Assembly (NCBI GenBank): GCA_034336665.1
Contig: JAPFBE010000036.1
Span: forward strand, 682,001 to 746,000
Length of the DNA: 64,000 nt
Direction of reading: 5' to 3'
Source: Luscinia megarhynchos
Lineage: Eukaryota > Chordata > Aves > Passeriformes > Turdidae
This document shows positions 1 to 8,708 of this stretch, one piece after another. Positions within the stretch are counted from its first letter, which is position 1, and each line of letters opens with the position of its first letter. Under the pieces are notes generated by a model, which saw only the letters and a list, made by a program, of their open reading frames with translations, was not told the origin of the DNA and searched no databases. A program made the position numbers and the translations under genes.

Positions 1-757
1 GTGAAAGCAAACTGAGGCCTGCACTCTGCAGCCAAAGGAATGGAGAAAAATGCGTTGGCAATGTCAATGGTGGCATACCACCTTGCTGCCTTGGACTCTA
101 GCTCGTACTGGAGTTCCAGCATGTCCGGCACAGCAGCACTCAGTGGTGGGGTGACTTCATTCAATGCGCGGTAGTCCACAGTCAGTCTCCATTCTCCGTC
201 AGGCTTGCGCACAGGCCAGATGGGGCTGTTGAAGGGTGAATGGGTTTTGCTAACCCCACTTGGCTCTCTAGCTCCCGGATCATCTTATGGATGGGGATCA
301 CAGCATCTCGAGTTGTCCTATATTGCCGGCGATGTACTATGGAAGTGGCAATTGGTACCCGTTGCTCTTCCCCTTTCAGAAGTCCTACAGTAATTGGATT
401 TTCAGATAGTCCAGGCAAGGTATTCAGTTGCCAAATGTGCTCTGACATCACAGCAGCTATTCCAAATGCCCCCTTAAGACTTTTTGGGTCCTTAAAATAC
501 CCACTTCTGAGGTAATCCATTCCCAAAATACATGGGGCTTCTGGACCAGTCACAATAAGATGTTTCTTCAACTCCTTTCCAGTTAAACTCACTTCAGCTT
601 CCACTATGGTAAAGTCCTGCGATCCACCTGTCACACCAGCAATAGAAACGGATTCTTCCCCCACATATCTTGATGGAATTATCGTACACTGTGCTCCTGT
701 ATCCACTAAAGCTTTATACTTCCGTGGTTTCGATGTGCCAGGCCACCGAATCCACAC
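1..757 (-). pseudogene. pol: ERV-1 protease and start of reverse transcriptase, frameshifted
   Basis: A 191-residue open stretch (182-757) begins with a retroviral aspartic protease: the catalytic motif LVDTGAQCTIIPS lies at about residues 17-29 and the ILGMDYL motif near residue 78. It runs on into the N-terminal finger region of reverse transcriptase (IPIHKMIRELES). Near 250 the RT reading shifts frame relative to the related elements at 5229-5429 and 27793-28557. The RT continues in another frame to base 1 (VDYRALN-type motif read from about 165-185). The catalytic YxDD region lies beyond the window. Protease and RT in one frame suggests a single pro-pol gene. Non-functional as it stands. 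Confidence 0.8.
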
Positions 758-811
758 GGTCCAGAAAACACGGTTCTCCCTCGCCTCACCCTGGCTAGAG
801 GCAGGGCCCCT

Positions 812-1606
812 CTAAGCCTGATTATTCTTCTTTTCCGGGGCAATGGTCTTAGAAGTTCCCTCAAGAGGGTCAGACATGTCATTATCATTATCATGTTTGG
901 CATTTTGACTACGGGAAACAGGAGCAGCTCTCCTTTTGGCGGAACTTCTTGTTTTAATCTTGCCTTTATTCAGATCATGCACCTGTTGTGCCAGAGCAGG
1001 CGTAGGCTTCCCATCCCATCTCCTCATGTTCTCTCCAGAATCCTGCAAGTAAAACCACAACTCGGCTCGAGAAATATACCTCCTCTCCCCATCGGGGAAA
1101 CGTCTGCGTTGGATACCAGGGCGTCTAATTTGCACTGCTGAAATTTGGAGGAGGTCCTCCTTAATCTCCTCCCTGAGCCTCTTATGATTTTCCTCTATCT
1201 TGTCCTCTAAGTTCTGCAAGCGTGTTTCCACGGCTGCGATTCTGGCATGTGTTGGGCCATGCACAGCATCCGCATAGACTCGAAGCTTCTTAGCCATATC
1301 AAGAACTGTCTCATGTACCTCTTCCCGGTTAATAATTACTAAGGCAGAGGCGTATTCAGATGGCCCGAGTCGCACAAGTTTTCTCCACATCACCAGTGTG
1401 CATGGGACCAGGTCCGGATTCCTAGTTGTTATATCCTCCGAAAAAATGATCTCCGCCACTGCCATTTCCCTTAGTCGTTGGATCCCTTGCTCCATGGTTT
1501 TCCATCGGGTTTGTTGCATATATTGGTCATCGGCACACAGATATCTTTGTGCCACACTGTCTAAAACCCGTGCCCAGAGGCTTTGAGGGTTAGCCTCCCT
1601 CATCAT
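812..1606 (-). pseudogene. gag: ERV-1 Gag, C-terminal two thirds
   Basis: A 264-residue open frame that aligns by eye with the Gag of ERV-2 (5940-7609) and ERV-3: an RWKTMEQGIQRLRE-like stretch, then a charged heptad-like coiled coil at about residues 125-155, then WDGKPTPALA and a basic tail (KIKTRSSAKRRAAP). No Cys-His zinc knuckle is visible, so RNA binding is probably by the basic tail, as in spumaviruses (inference). The frame ends about 55 bp before the protease frame. The N-terminal part of Gag lies upstream at 1733-2011 in another segment, so the gene is broken between 1607 and 1732. Confidence 0.7.
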
Positions 1607-1732
1607 TCCCTGATCGATGACAGGATCATGTGACAGGGATCCCAGGTGTCTCGCTTCAGTGCCATCCAGGATGGTGGCCTCGCCTGTCGCATCCCAAAGC
1701 CGGACCAGCCAACTAATTATGGACTCATCGGG

Positions 1733-2011
1733 TCATCTCGTATAATCCTTCCTCAGACCACGAAGGTCCTTTAGGGAAAGGGACTCATTATTAGTCTCTG
1801 ATCTCACACTAGTTGTTTTTACTCTTGATTTTATATCAGGAGGCGTTGAGGGTCCTTCTCCTGCATCCTCATTTTCATCATCCACAGGTCGATCGGTCTT
1901 CTTTGTGCACTTTCCACTTCTGGTGCTAGTAGCCACGGCCATTGGTTGAAGCTTATTATCTAATTTCGCCCCTGTCCTCAAGTCTGGAGTGTTTACTACA
2001 TCCTGAGTCAC
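1733..2011 (-). pseudogene. gag: ERV-1 Gag, N-terminal linker fragment
   Basis: A 92-residue charged segment ending in a leucine/serine-rich ESLSLKDLRGLRKD motif. This matches the ESLSYDSLHNLHKD position in the ERV-2 Gag, so it is the segment that precedes the conserved Gag core. It is low complexity, lysine/threonine rich, and separated from the next Gag frame (812-1606) by a stop or frameshift. Called only by comparison with the ERV-2 and ERV-3 copies. Confidence 0.55.
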
Positions 2012-2111
2012 TGGGATGGTAACTAATCTATCTCCGTGTTCCCCTGTCTGCTGTCTGTGGTTCTACACACTATCTAACAGGCTACTCGATAAGCATACGC
2101 CAGGGCCCAGC

Positions 2112-2758
2112 TCACTGCAGTGATCTTTTTTCCTTAGGGTTATCATGGCACTTCTCTTTCAAATATTTTACCACCTCAGCTGGGTTTTGAATTTTCTCCT
2201 GTGGAAAGTCCCAAACTATAGGATCAGAAAATTCCTTTAACATTTGGCCCAGGTCCTGCCATTTCCCACACCATTCAGGACTCTTCACATTTTGCTTTGC
2301 TCCTAAATCAGGAGTTACACCAGCCCCTCCAGAAATCTCCGCTCTCATTTTATATAAACTGTAAACAGTGTATAAAAAGCTTACTAAATTAAACATCAGA
2401 AAGATAATCTCTTTAGTGTTCAGGGAAACCTGCACATTTTCTAATAAAGATGTAAAAAATTCAGAGGAGACAAAGGAAAGCAAAGGCTGAAAAGCCTCCT
2501 CCCCCTCTTCTCCCCAACAAACTGAGTGCATATCCATAACCAGCATCCAGAAGATATCCCTGGAACCGATTCCAGAATCTTTATAAACCTCTTACAAGCC
2601 ATCGCAACCAAGCCCAGTCCGATAAATATTTTGGTCATTATCCCTCTAGTATAAAAACTACAAATAAGGGACAGTACTGGAGCTATTTCCGGATAGGAAA
2701 ATAACCCCAGAGACCAGAGAGGTATTAAAACCTCAAAAAGCCTAGTATCCAAAACCAT
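2112..2758 (-). pseudogene. ERV-1 pre-gag hydrophobic ORF and Gag N-terminus
   Basis: Two overlapping frames (2441-2758, 105 residues; 2112-2546, 144 residues) occupy the position between the primer site and gag. The first is strongly hydrophobic, with several Leu/Ile/Phe/Trp-rich stretches. The second has one hydrophobic segment (about residues 45-65, IIFLMFNLVSFLYTVYSLY) and then a polar part containing EWCGKWQDLGQMLKEFSDP. That part resembles the EWVGALVKDIGQMLKE segment of ERV-2 Gag. I read them as the pre-gag membrane ORF and the Gag N-terminus, matching 7602-8030 and 6335-7609 of ERV-2. Function unknown. Confidence 0.55.
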
Positions 2759-2841
2759 ATACCAGCTTCCATCCCAAAAAACATTATAAATCTATACCAA
2801 TACAGTTACAAGGTAATAAAGCTTTTTCCACTTCCTCGTGC

Positions 2842-2859
2842 CCCTAACGTTGGGCGCCA
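2842..2859 (-). other. ERV-1 primer-binding site, tRNA-Lys1,2 type
   Basis: Read on the minus strand, TGGCGCCCAACGTTAGGG starts five bases downstream of the LTR edge. It matches the known tRNA-Lys1,2 primer site (TGGCGCCCAACGTGGGGC) at 15 of 18 positions, with the differences in the distal part. Confidence 0.85.
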
Positions 2860-2864
2860 AGATT

Positions 2865-3465
2865 TGTCCTGGTTTTGGACAAATTTACAGGAGATATCTC
2901 GCAAAGGAGTCCCCCTAGGAAAATAAACTCCCAGAACTCCTTCCCCCTCCCACTACCGGGTTCGGGAAGAACTTCCTCCGAGGGAAAAAAAGTGGAAAAA
3001 ACTTGTTTATTTTAACAAACACACAGAAAAAAACACTTCCCAGCACCAAGAAAGAACAATCCTCAGATGACACAAAAAGTTTTCACCAAGGTGAGTGAGG
3101 ATGGACGAGCTCGGTCAGTCCCTGCTGGGAAGGGTGCAAAGCTTCTTTGGCAGACTTCCAGAGGCAATCTCTGATGTTCAGATCCCTCTGTCCGGAGCCG
3201 GTGCAGATATTCGGGATGAGGGGAAGAAGGGAGAGAGAAAGAGGAAGCAGCTGGGGGCAGGAGAAGCTGGGGCAAAACCTAGGGGAAGAAGCAGCACCCA
3301 AAGCGGCAAAAGCAGCAGCAAAAGCAGCAGGCCAGCAGCAGCCCAGCAGCCGGGGGCCCGCCGGGGCGGGGGAGGAACTGCCACGGCGGCAGCAGCTCCG
3401 TGCAGACAGAGGCGGGGGCGGGGGGGTGGCAGGGAGAGGAGTAGTCATAACACTAACCCAGGACA
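2865..3465 (-). mobile_element. ERV-1 5' LTR (family A)
   Basis: On the plus strand it opens TGTCCTGG and closes CCAGGACA, a perfect 8-bp inverted terminal repeat. The same family occurs as a solo LTR at 50206-50819. The element reads on the minus strand, where an AATAAAC polyadenylation signal appears near 3003-3015. The right half is very GC and purine rich, with AGC/CAG triplet runs at about 3300-3350. Open frames here are compositional. Confidence 0.9.
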
Positions 3466-5455
3466 GCCTTCTTGATGGCAGCGCACGTCTCACAATCATA
3501 GATAACCTGTAAATACTGTCCATGGTTAGATCCACTCCTCGGTCTCGTGCCCACTTATAGGTGGCATCTCTGCCCTGATGACCTGAGGCATCATGGGCCC
3601 ATAGAGCCTGGCAAAATTCTCCCTTGTGTTGCCAATCTAAGTCTATCTTTGAGACCTCTATCTGTGCAGCCTGATCTACCTGCTGGTTGTGTCGATGTTC
3701 TTCATTAGCCCGACTCTTGGGAACATGGGCATCCACATGACGGACTTTCACGGGCAGCTTCTCTATCCAAGTGGCAATGTCTTTCCACTCATCAGCAGCC
3801 CAGATTGGTTTTCCTCTACGTTGCCCGTTCGCCTTTTTTCACCTTTCCAGCTAACCCCACAGAGCATTGGCTACCATCCATGAATCAGTGTAAACGTGGA
3901 GCTTTGGTCACTTCTCTCTTTCAGCAATGTCTAGAGCCAGATGAACAGCTTTGAGTTCACCAAGTTGACTTGATCCACCTTCTCCTTTGGTAGCTTGTGG
4001 AACCTGTTGTGTGGGGCTCCATACGGCTGCTTTCCACTTTTGATTCATCCCCACGATGCGGCAGGAACCGTCAGTGAAAAGGGTGTAGCATGTTTCATCT
4101 GCAGGCAGTTGGTTGTATCGTGGAGCTTCTTCAGCCTGGGTCACTTGTTCTTGTTCTTCTTTGTTGGCGAGACCAAGGTCTTCACCTCTGGCTAATTTCT
4201 AATTATCTCCAAAATCCCAGGGCGATTCAAATGGCCAATATGGGCGCGCTGCATGATGAGAGCAATCCACTTGCTCCATGTGGCATTGGCCACCTGGTGG
4301 ACAGAGGGCACTTTTCTTTTGAACATCCACCCCAGCACCGGTAGTCAGGGTCTCAGGAGGAGTTTTGTTTCCTTGCCAATCACCTCTGAGGTGGCTTGAA
4401 CTCCTTCATAGGCAGCCAGGATTTCCTTCTCTGTTGGAATGTAATTGGCTTCGGACCCTCTGTACCTTTTGCTCCAGAATCCCTGAGGTCGGCATTGAGT
4501 CTCACCAGGCCTCTTCTGCCAAAGGCTCCAGGACAGACCATGGTTCCTGGCTGCAGAGTAAAGCATATTCTTTAATTCTGGTCCTGTCCTGATTGGACCA
4601 AGGGCTACCGCATGAGCGATCTCCTGCTGGATCTGGGCGAAAGCTTATTACTATTCAGGGCCCCAGTGGAAATCGTTCTTTTTGCGGGCGACCAGGTAGA
4701 GAGAGCTCACAATCTGGCTATACTCAGGGATGTGCATTCTCCAAAAGCCTATGGTACTTAGGAAAGCTTGTCTTTCTGTCGTGCTTGTTGGAAGAGACAT
4801 TGTAGTGATCTTATTGATGACCACAGTTGGGATCTGGCGCCGTCCATCTAGCCACTTCACTCCCAGGAACTGGATCTCTCGAGCAGGTCTTTTGACTTTG
4901 CTCTTTTGAACGGCAAAGCAGGCTCCCAGCAAAATCTTGATGATCTTCTCTCCTTACTCAAATACCTCCATATCCATTCTCCCCCACACAATGATGTCAT
5001 CGATGTACTGCAGATGTTCTGGAGCGTCACCCTTTTCCAGTGCAGCCTGGTCAGTCCGTGGCAGATGGTGGGGCTTTGTTTCCATCCCTGGGCCAGCCGG
5101 TTCCAGGTGTACTGCACGCCCCTCCAGGTGAAAGCAAACTGAGGCCTGCACTCCGCTGCCGGAGGAATGGAGAAAAATGCATTGGCAATGTCAATGGTGG
5201 CATACCACCTTGCTGCATTGGACTCCAGCTAATACTGGAGCTCCAGCATGTCCAGCACTGCAGCGCTCAGCGGTGGAGTCACTTCATTCAATGCACGATA
5301 GTCCACAGTCAGTCTCCATTCTCCATCAGATTTGCGCACAGGCCAGATGGGGCTGTTGAAGGGTGAGTGGGCTTTGCTAACCACCCCTCGGCTCTCCAGC
5401 TCCCGGATCATCTTATGGATGGGTATCACAGCATCTCAATTTGTCTGGTACTGCC
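3466..5455 (-). pseudogene. pol: ERV-2 pol: RT, RNase H and start of integrase, frameshifted
   Basis: Pieces read in order from right to left. RT fingers at 5229-5429 (IPIHKMIRELESRGVVSK, then WRLTVDYRALNEV). RT palm with the catalytic YIDD box intact at 4996-5007. Thumb/connection at 4651-4932 (EIQFLGVKWLDGRRQIPT). Connection and RNase H at 3908-4566, with TLFTDGSCR carrying an RNase H aspartate. RNase H end and integrase His-His zinc-finger segment at 3466-3751 (GHQGRDATYKWARDRG). Several frame changes make it inactive, although the RT metal-binding aspartates survive. LNEVTPPL and SPTICHG motifs are typical of ERV-L RT. The gene stops abruptly at the ERV-1 LTR. Confidence 0.85.
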
Positions 5456-5555
5456 GGTGGTGCACTGTCATGGTGGCAATTGGCACCTGTTGATGTGTCT
5501 CTTTCAGGAGTCCCACGGCAGATGGGTTTTCTGATAGTCCAGGCAAGGTGTTCAA

Positions 5556-5885
5556 CTATTTAATGCTCTCTGTCGCTACAGCAGCTATTCCAAAAGCCCA
5601 CCTGAACCCTTTTGGGTCTTTGTAGTAGCCGTTCCTGAGGAAGTCTATGTCTAGAATGCGCGGTGCCCCTGGGCCAGTTACAACAGGATGTTTCTGCCAC
5701 CCCTTCCGTGTCAGGCTAATCTCAGCTTCCAGCAAAGTGTATTCCTGTGATCCCCCCGTCACACCAACAATGGAAACAGGTACCTTCCCCACATGTTCTG
5801 ATGGTATCAGGGTGCATTGTGAACCAGTATCAACTAACACTGTATGTTTCTGTGGCTTTGATGTGCCAGGCCATCGCACCCACAC
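5556..5885 (-). pseudogene. pol: ERV-2 aspartic protease
   Basis: A 109-residue frame with the active-site motif LVDTGSQCTLIPSEH at about residues 17-31, a GVTGGSQ flap-like turn, and a FLRNGYYKDPKG motif near residue 84. It covers a full retropepsin-sized domain. It lies just after gag (tail at 5940) and just before RT in the same order as ERV-3, where protease and RT share one frame (27793-28557). Here a stop after residue 109 separates protease from RT. Confidence 0.75.
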
Positions 5886-5939
5886 TATCCAATAGATCCT
5901 GTCATCCCATGCCTCTCCCTGGCTAGAGGCAGGGCCCCT

Positions 5940-6277
5940 CTAGCCCTGGTTATTATTTTTTTCCTGGGCATACATGGTGGAGGTTCCTTCTAGGGGATCT
6001 GACAGATCATCCTCCCTTCTGTAATACCCTGCACCTTTACCATGGGAGGTTGAGGCTACCTTCATTTTAGCGCGGTTCCCCCGGTTAACATTTCCCTCCC
6101 TGAGCTGACGCACCCATGCTGCCAGGACAGAAGTGGGTTTTCCATCCCATTTGCCCATGTCTTCCCCATGGTCTCACAGGAAGAACCACAGGTCAATTCG
6201 TGGGGTGTACCCTCTCTCTCTAGCTGGGGGGTGCTGGGTTCTAGATTTGGGGCCTGAGACTCGCACTGGTGCTGCAC
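5940..6277 (-). pseudogene. gag: ERV-2 Gag C-terminal tail
   Basis: Two overlapping frames (5940-6158 and 6062-6277) encode the end of Gag: WDGKPTSVLAAWVRQLREG, then a basic Gly/Arg/Lys stretch (NRGNRAKMKVASTSH, GYYRRED) and the DLSDPLEGTS motif shared with ERV-1 and ERV-3. There is no CCHC zinc knuckle. The break from the main Gag frame occurs at the short tandem repeat around 6288-6345, probably by repeat-length slippage (inference). Confidence 0.65.
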
Positions 6278-6287
6278 TGATCTTCCT

Positions 6288-6345
6288 TATCTCCTCCCTT
6301 ATCTCCTCCCTCATCTCCTCCCTCATCTCCTCCCTTATCTGTCCT
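6288..6345 (+). repeat. 12-bp tandem repeat inside ERV-2 gag
   Basis: About four to five near-identical 12-bp units of the form CTCCTCCCT(C/T)AT follow one another. On the minus strand they code for repeated Glu-Glu-(Met/Ile)-Arg, extending the Gag coiled coil. ERV-3 has a less repetitive version at about 28815-28855. The main ERV-2 Gag frame is lost at this repeat. Confidence 0.8.
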
Positions 6346-7609
6346 TCATCCCCTCCATCCTATCTTGGACCTCTTGGAGGTCCCTGGCCACAGCATGGAC
6401 ATTGGCCTGCATTGGGCCATTCATCATACTCTCAAAATTTCTAAGTTTGTTGGCAACAGAACCCACTGTCTCTTGGTGGCTATCAGCATTGATCATTGCA
6501 ATGAAGGTGGTATATTGAAATGGCCCCAGGGTTGCCAAATTCCACAGCATCTGCCCTGTGCACCTGACCTTGTCAGGGTCATTGTCATGCTGTCCATCCC
6601 TCCCAAAGAGTACCTCTAATACCACCACTTCTCTCAGCTGCTGGATCCTTTCCTCAAGGGTCTTCCAGAGCATTCTACGGTGGTGCTCCTGCATTCTCTC
6701 TCTGTTAACAAACCTCTCTCTCACACTCATTAGGAGCTGCTCCCAGAGGGAAAGGAGTCCTGTCTCCCTTACAAATACCTGATCCACACCTGAGTCCTGG
6801 GCCAAGGATCCCAAATTCCTGGCCTCAGTTCCATCCAGTTGCACACCTGTTCCCGTAAGGTCCCAGACCCAGAGTAGCCAAGTTGTAAAAGGCTCACGGC
6901 CCCACCGTGCAATGTCTTTATGCAGGTTATGGAGACTATCGTATGAGAGGGACTCGGTGATGATCTCAACCTCTGGCTCCCTTGCTGGTTGTGAGGACCC
7001 TTCTGGTTGATCCCCATTATCTAGGTGCCTCGTTTTAATCTTAGATTTTCTAGTTTCCACAGGGGCAACTGCTGCTGGCTGTGGCTGCCCCTGTGATCCA
7101 GCTGGAACCTGGACAGATATAACATCTATGGGTTCCACTGCAGCACCATCTGACTCTCCCTCTTTAGGGCGGGGGGAGGGTTTCTCACCAGCTGGGGAAA
7201 AGTGCTCCTTCAACATCTGGCTTTGCTCCTTCAACATTTGGCCTATATCCTTCACTAGAGCCCCCACCCACTCTGGGTGGTTCATTTCTGCGGTGGGCTG
7301 TGGGGCAGCATCAGGCTCTGGGGAACCATCCCTAGTCCCTGGGGCAGGGGCAAGCTCTGGGGCAACATCCCTTGTCCCTGGGGCAGGGGTAGGCTCTACG
7401 GCAGCACCTCTATTTTCTGGGGCAGTTATCAGGGTTGCTATCCAAGCAAATATCCCCTTGTTTCTGAATGCTAAGTAGAACAGGCCTATCAGCAACACCA
7501 GCCACTGTATAATAACACTAGCAATTAAAGCAGATCTGAAATCCTTGAAAACTGGTGGGGTAGCCTCAAAAAAACTTGGTGATGGGTTGGGAGAAAATTT
7601 CCTATGCAT
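6335..7609 (-). CDS. gag: ERV-2 Gag, long N-terminal frame (424 residues)
   Basis: The longest retroviral frame in the window. A predicted hydrophobic segment lies at about residues 28-48 (LIASVIIQWLVLLIGLFYLA) with a second short one near 53-61. A Pro/Ala/Gly/Thr-rich linker follows, with APGTRD repeats at about residues 64-105. Next come EWVGALVKDIGQMLKE (about 115-130), a second Pro/Ser-rich linker, and a helical core (about 240-400) containing WLLWVWDLTGTG and RMLWKTLEERIQQLRE. The ATG at 7607-7609 overlaps the end of the pre-gag ORF. A membrane-like N-terminus plus absence of a zinc knuckle is unusual for an orthoretroviral Gag; assignment rests on position and on related copies. The frame is interrupted at the 3' end, so the protein is truncated. 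Confidence 0.7.
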   Translation of the reverse strand: MHRKFSPNPSPSFFEATPPVFKDFRSALIASVIIQWLVLLIGLFYLAFRNKGIFAWIATLITAPENRGAAVEPTPAPGTRDVAPELAPAPGTRDGSPEPDAAPQPTAEMNHPEWVGALVKDIGQMLKEQSQMLKEHFSPAGEKPSPRPKEGESDGAAVEPIDVISVQVPAGSQGQPQPAAVAPVETRKSKIKTRHLDNGDQPEGSSQPAREPEVEIITESLSYDSLHNLHKDIARWGREPFTTWLLWVWDLTGTGVQLDGTEARNLGSLAQDSGVDQVFVRETGLLSLWEQLLMSVRERFVNRERMQEHHRRMLWKTLEERIQQLREVVVLEVLFGRDGQHDNDPDKVRCTGQMLWNLATLGPFQYTTFIAMINADSHQETVGSVANKLRNFESMMNGPMQANVHAVARDLQEVQDRMEGMKDR

Positions 7610-8030
7610 TCATTACCTCACAGTAAGTACCATTATTGAAATAACCCCAGAAACACGCAGTTAGAGTACGATAGCTCTGGATCCATGTGACCACTTCCCA
7701 GAAAAAATTAAAAATCCATGAATTCCTGATATAATCAATCCACCAAATTAATCGGATAATAGCTACAGTAGCTATGGTGAGAGGGCCCATATTCAAATAA
7801 GGGCTTGCAAATGGGAGAGAGATATCTGTGGCCACATGGAGCCCAAACCAGATTAAACCGGACAGCATGTTGCCACTTAAGAGAGCTGTTACTCCTGTCT
7901 TAACTCTCCTCTCAGTGCCCTCTGCCCCACGTTGGGCGCCAAAATCTGTCCTAGTTTGAAGGACAGGTGTCTGCCAATATAGGCAGAAGTTTTCCTTTGA
8001 AGTAGAGGCCTTAATCCAGTCCTCCCCCAA
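7602..8030 (-). CDS. ERV-2 pre-gag hydrophobic ORF
   Basis: A 142-residue frame starting inside the LTR and running over the primer site to just within gag. The part downstream of the primer site (from about MLSGLIWFGLH) is rich in Trp, Ile, Leu and Phe. It has three plausible membrane segments and ends ...FNNGTYCEVMNA. Its stop overlaps the gag ATG by 8 bases, suggesting translational coupling or reinitiation (inference). ERV-3 keeps a matching frame at 29984-30358, including LNMGP, the WIFNF block and the FNNGTYC sequon. I do not recognise the protein. It could be a small viral membrane protein or a Gag leader. Confidence 0.5.
   Translation of the reverse strand: MGEDWIKASTSKENFCLYWQTPVLQTRTDFGAQRGAEGTERRVKTGVTALLSGNMLSGLIWFGLHVATDISLPFASPYLNMGPLTIATVAIIRLIWWIDYIRNSWIFNFFWEVVTWIQSYRTLTACFWGYFNNGTYCEVMNA
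7924..7941 (-). other. ERV-2 primer-binding site, tRNA-Lys1,2
   Basis: Minus-strand TGGCGCCCAACGTGGGGC is a perfect 18/18 match to the established tRNA-Lys1,2 primer site. It sits five bases past the LTR edge at 7947. Confidence 0.95.
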
Positions 8031-8664
8031 GTATTATAAATGTTTGAATTCAAGACTCTGAGGCAGAGATAAGGGGGTAGGAATAACAGCTCGTTTACTA
8101 ATATATCTAACCTCACAAACAGAAACAACAGCAGTGTTTAAAACTACCAACAACACAGAAATTATAACTCGGTCCCAGTCCTTTCTTTAGCTTTGGGCAC
8201 ACTCTCTCTGCCCTCAGTTTCGGTACTCCAGACAAACAAAGCCCGGTGGCAGCAGAGAGGCGGGAGCGCAGGCGGGAAGGGTGGCAGTGGCCATGCCGGT
8301 CTTGGGTGGGAGCGGCTGGAGCGGCAGCTCCTCGCTCACCGTCTGTGTCCGGGTGATCAGCTGTGTCCGCAGAGGCAGGAGGCTGCAGCGGAGCGGATGC
8401 AGGGCAGGTGATCACAGAGGGTATGGCTGCATGGCTGGAGACGGGGCGTCCTCCTCCAAGCTCGCCGGAAACACGAGTCCCCTCCAGAAACACGAGTCCC
8501 CCCTCCGGAAGCACGAGAGCCCCTCCTGAAGCCCAGCTCCCACCTACCCCTTTTTTCCAGAGTCATCGAAAGTCCTGGGTGTAACCCGGCCAGCTCCATT
8601 GGCATGATAATGGGAAAAATGCTTTAAATTGATACAGTAATAGAAAAACACTCAACCCCCAACA
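7947..8664 (-). mobile_element. ERV-2 5' LTR (family B)
   Basis: 718-bp LTR; plus-strand edges TGTCCTAG and CCCAACA. The same family recurs as a solo LTR at 60706-61420 and, on the plus strand, at 55626-56322. On the minus strand it begins TGTTGGGGG and contains a GC-rich central block. Confidence 0.9.
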
Positions 8665-8708
8665 ATGAGTGTTTTGACCCACAAATAACCAGTACAAAAA
8701 ATCCAGTA

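Larger units (their letters stand above)
1..3465 (-). mobile_element. Class III (ERV-L-like) provirus ERV-1, 3' part outside window
   Basis: Minus-strand provirus reading from a 5' LTR at 2865-3465 through a tRNA-Lys-type primer site, hydrophobic leader ORFs, gag and protease into reverse transcriptase at the window start. The right LTR edge (GGACA at 3461-3465) is followed directly by integrase/RNase H sequence of a second element, so ERV-1 is inserted in the pol gene of ERV-2. Its 3' pol and 3' LTR lie left of the window, so its TSD cannot be checked. The protease and RT resemble the class III ERV-L lineage rather than gamma- or betaretroviruses. A solo copy of the same LTR family lies at 50206-50819. 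Confidence 0.85.
3466..8664 (-). mobile_element. Class III (ERV-L-like) provirus ERV-2, split by ERV-1
   Basis: Minus-strand provirus: 5' LTR 7947-8664, perfect tRNA-Lys1,2 primer site, pre-gag hydrophobic ORF, long gag, protease and pol down to the integrase zinc-finger region at 3466. There ERV-1 interrupts it. The remaining integrase and 3' LTR must lie beyond the window start. It is closely related to ERV-3 (24505-31162) throughout pol and gag. The 5 bases after the LTR are ATGAG; the partner TSD is outside the window. Confidence 0.85.

Noticed and set aside
3095..3512. Plus-strand Ser/Lys/Arg-rich frames over the family A LTR
   Set aside because: Composition artefact of an AGC-rich LTR; recurs at 50423-50833 only because the LTR does.
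3083..3751. 222-residue minus-strand frame
   Set aside because: A chance fusion: the first third is ERV-2 RNase H/integrase sequence, the rest is ERV-1 LTR read through the insertion junction.
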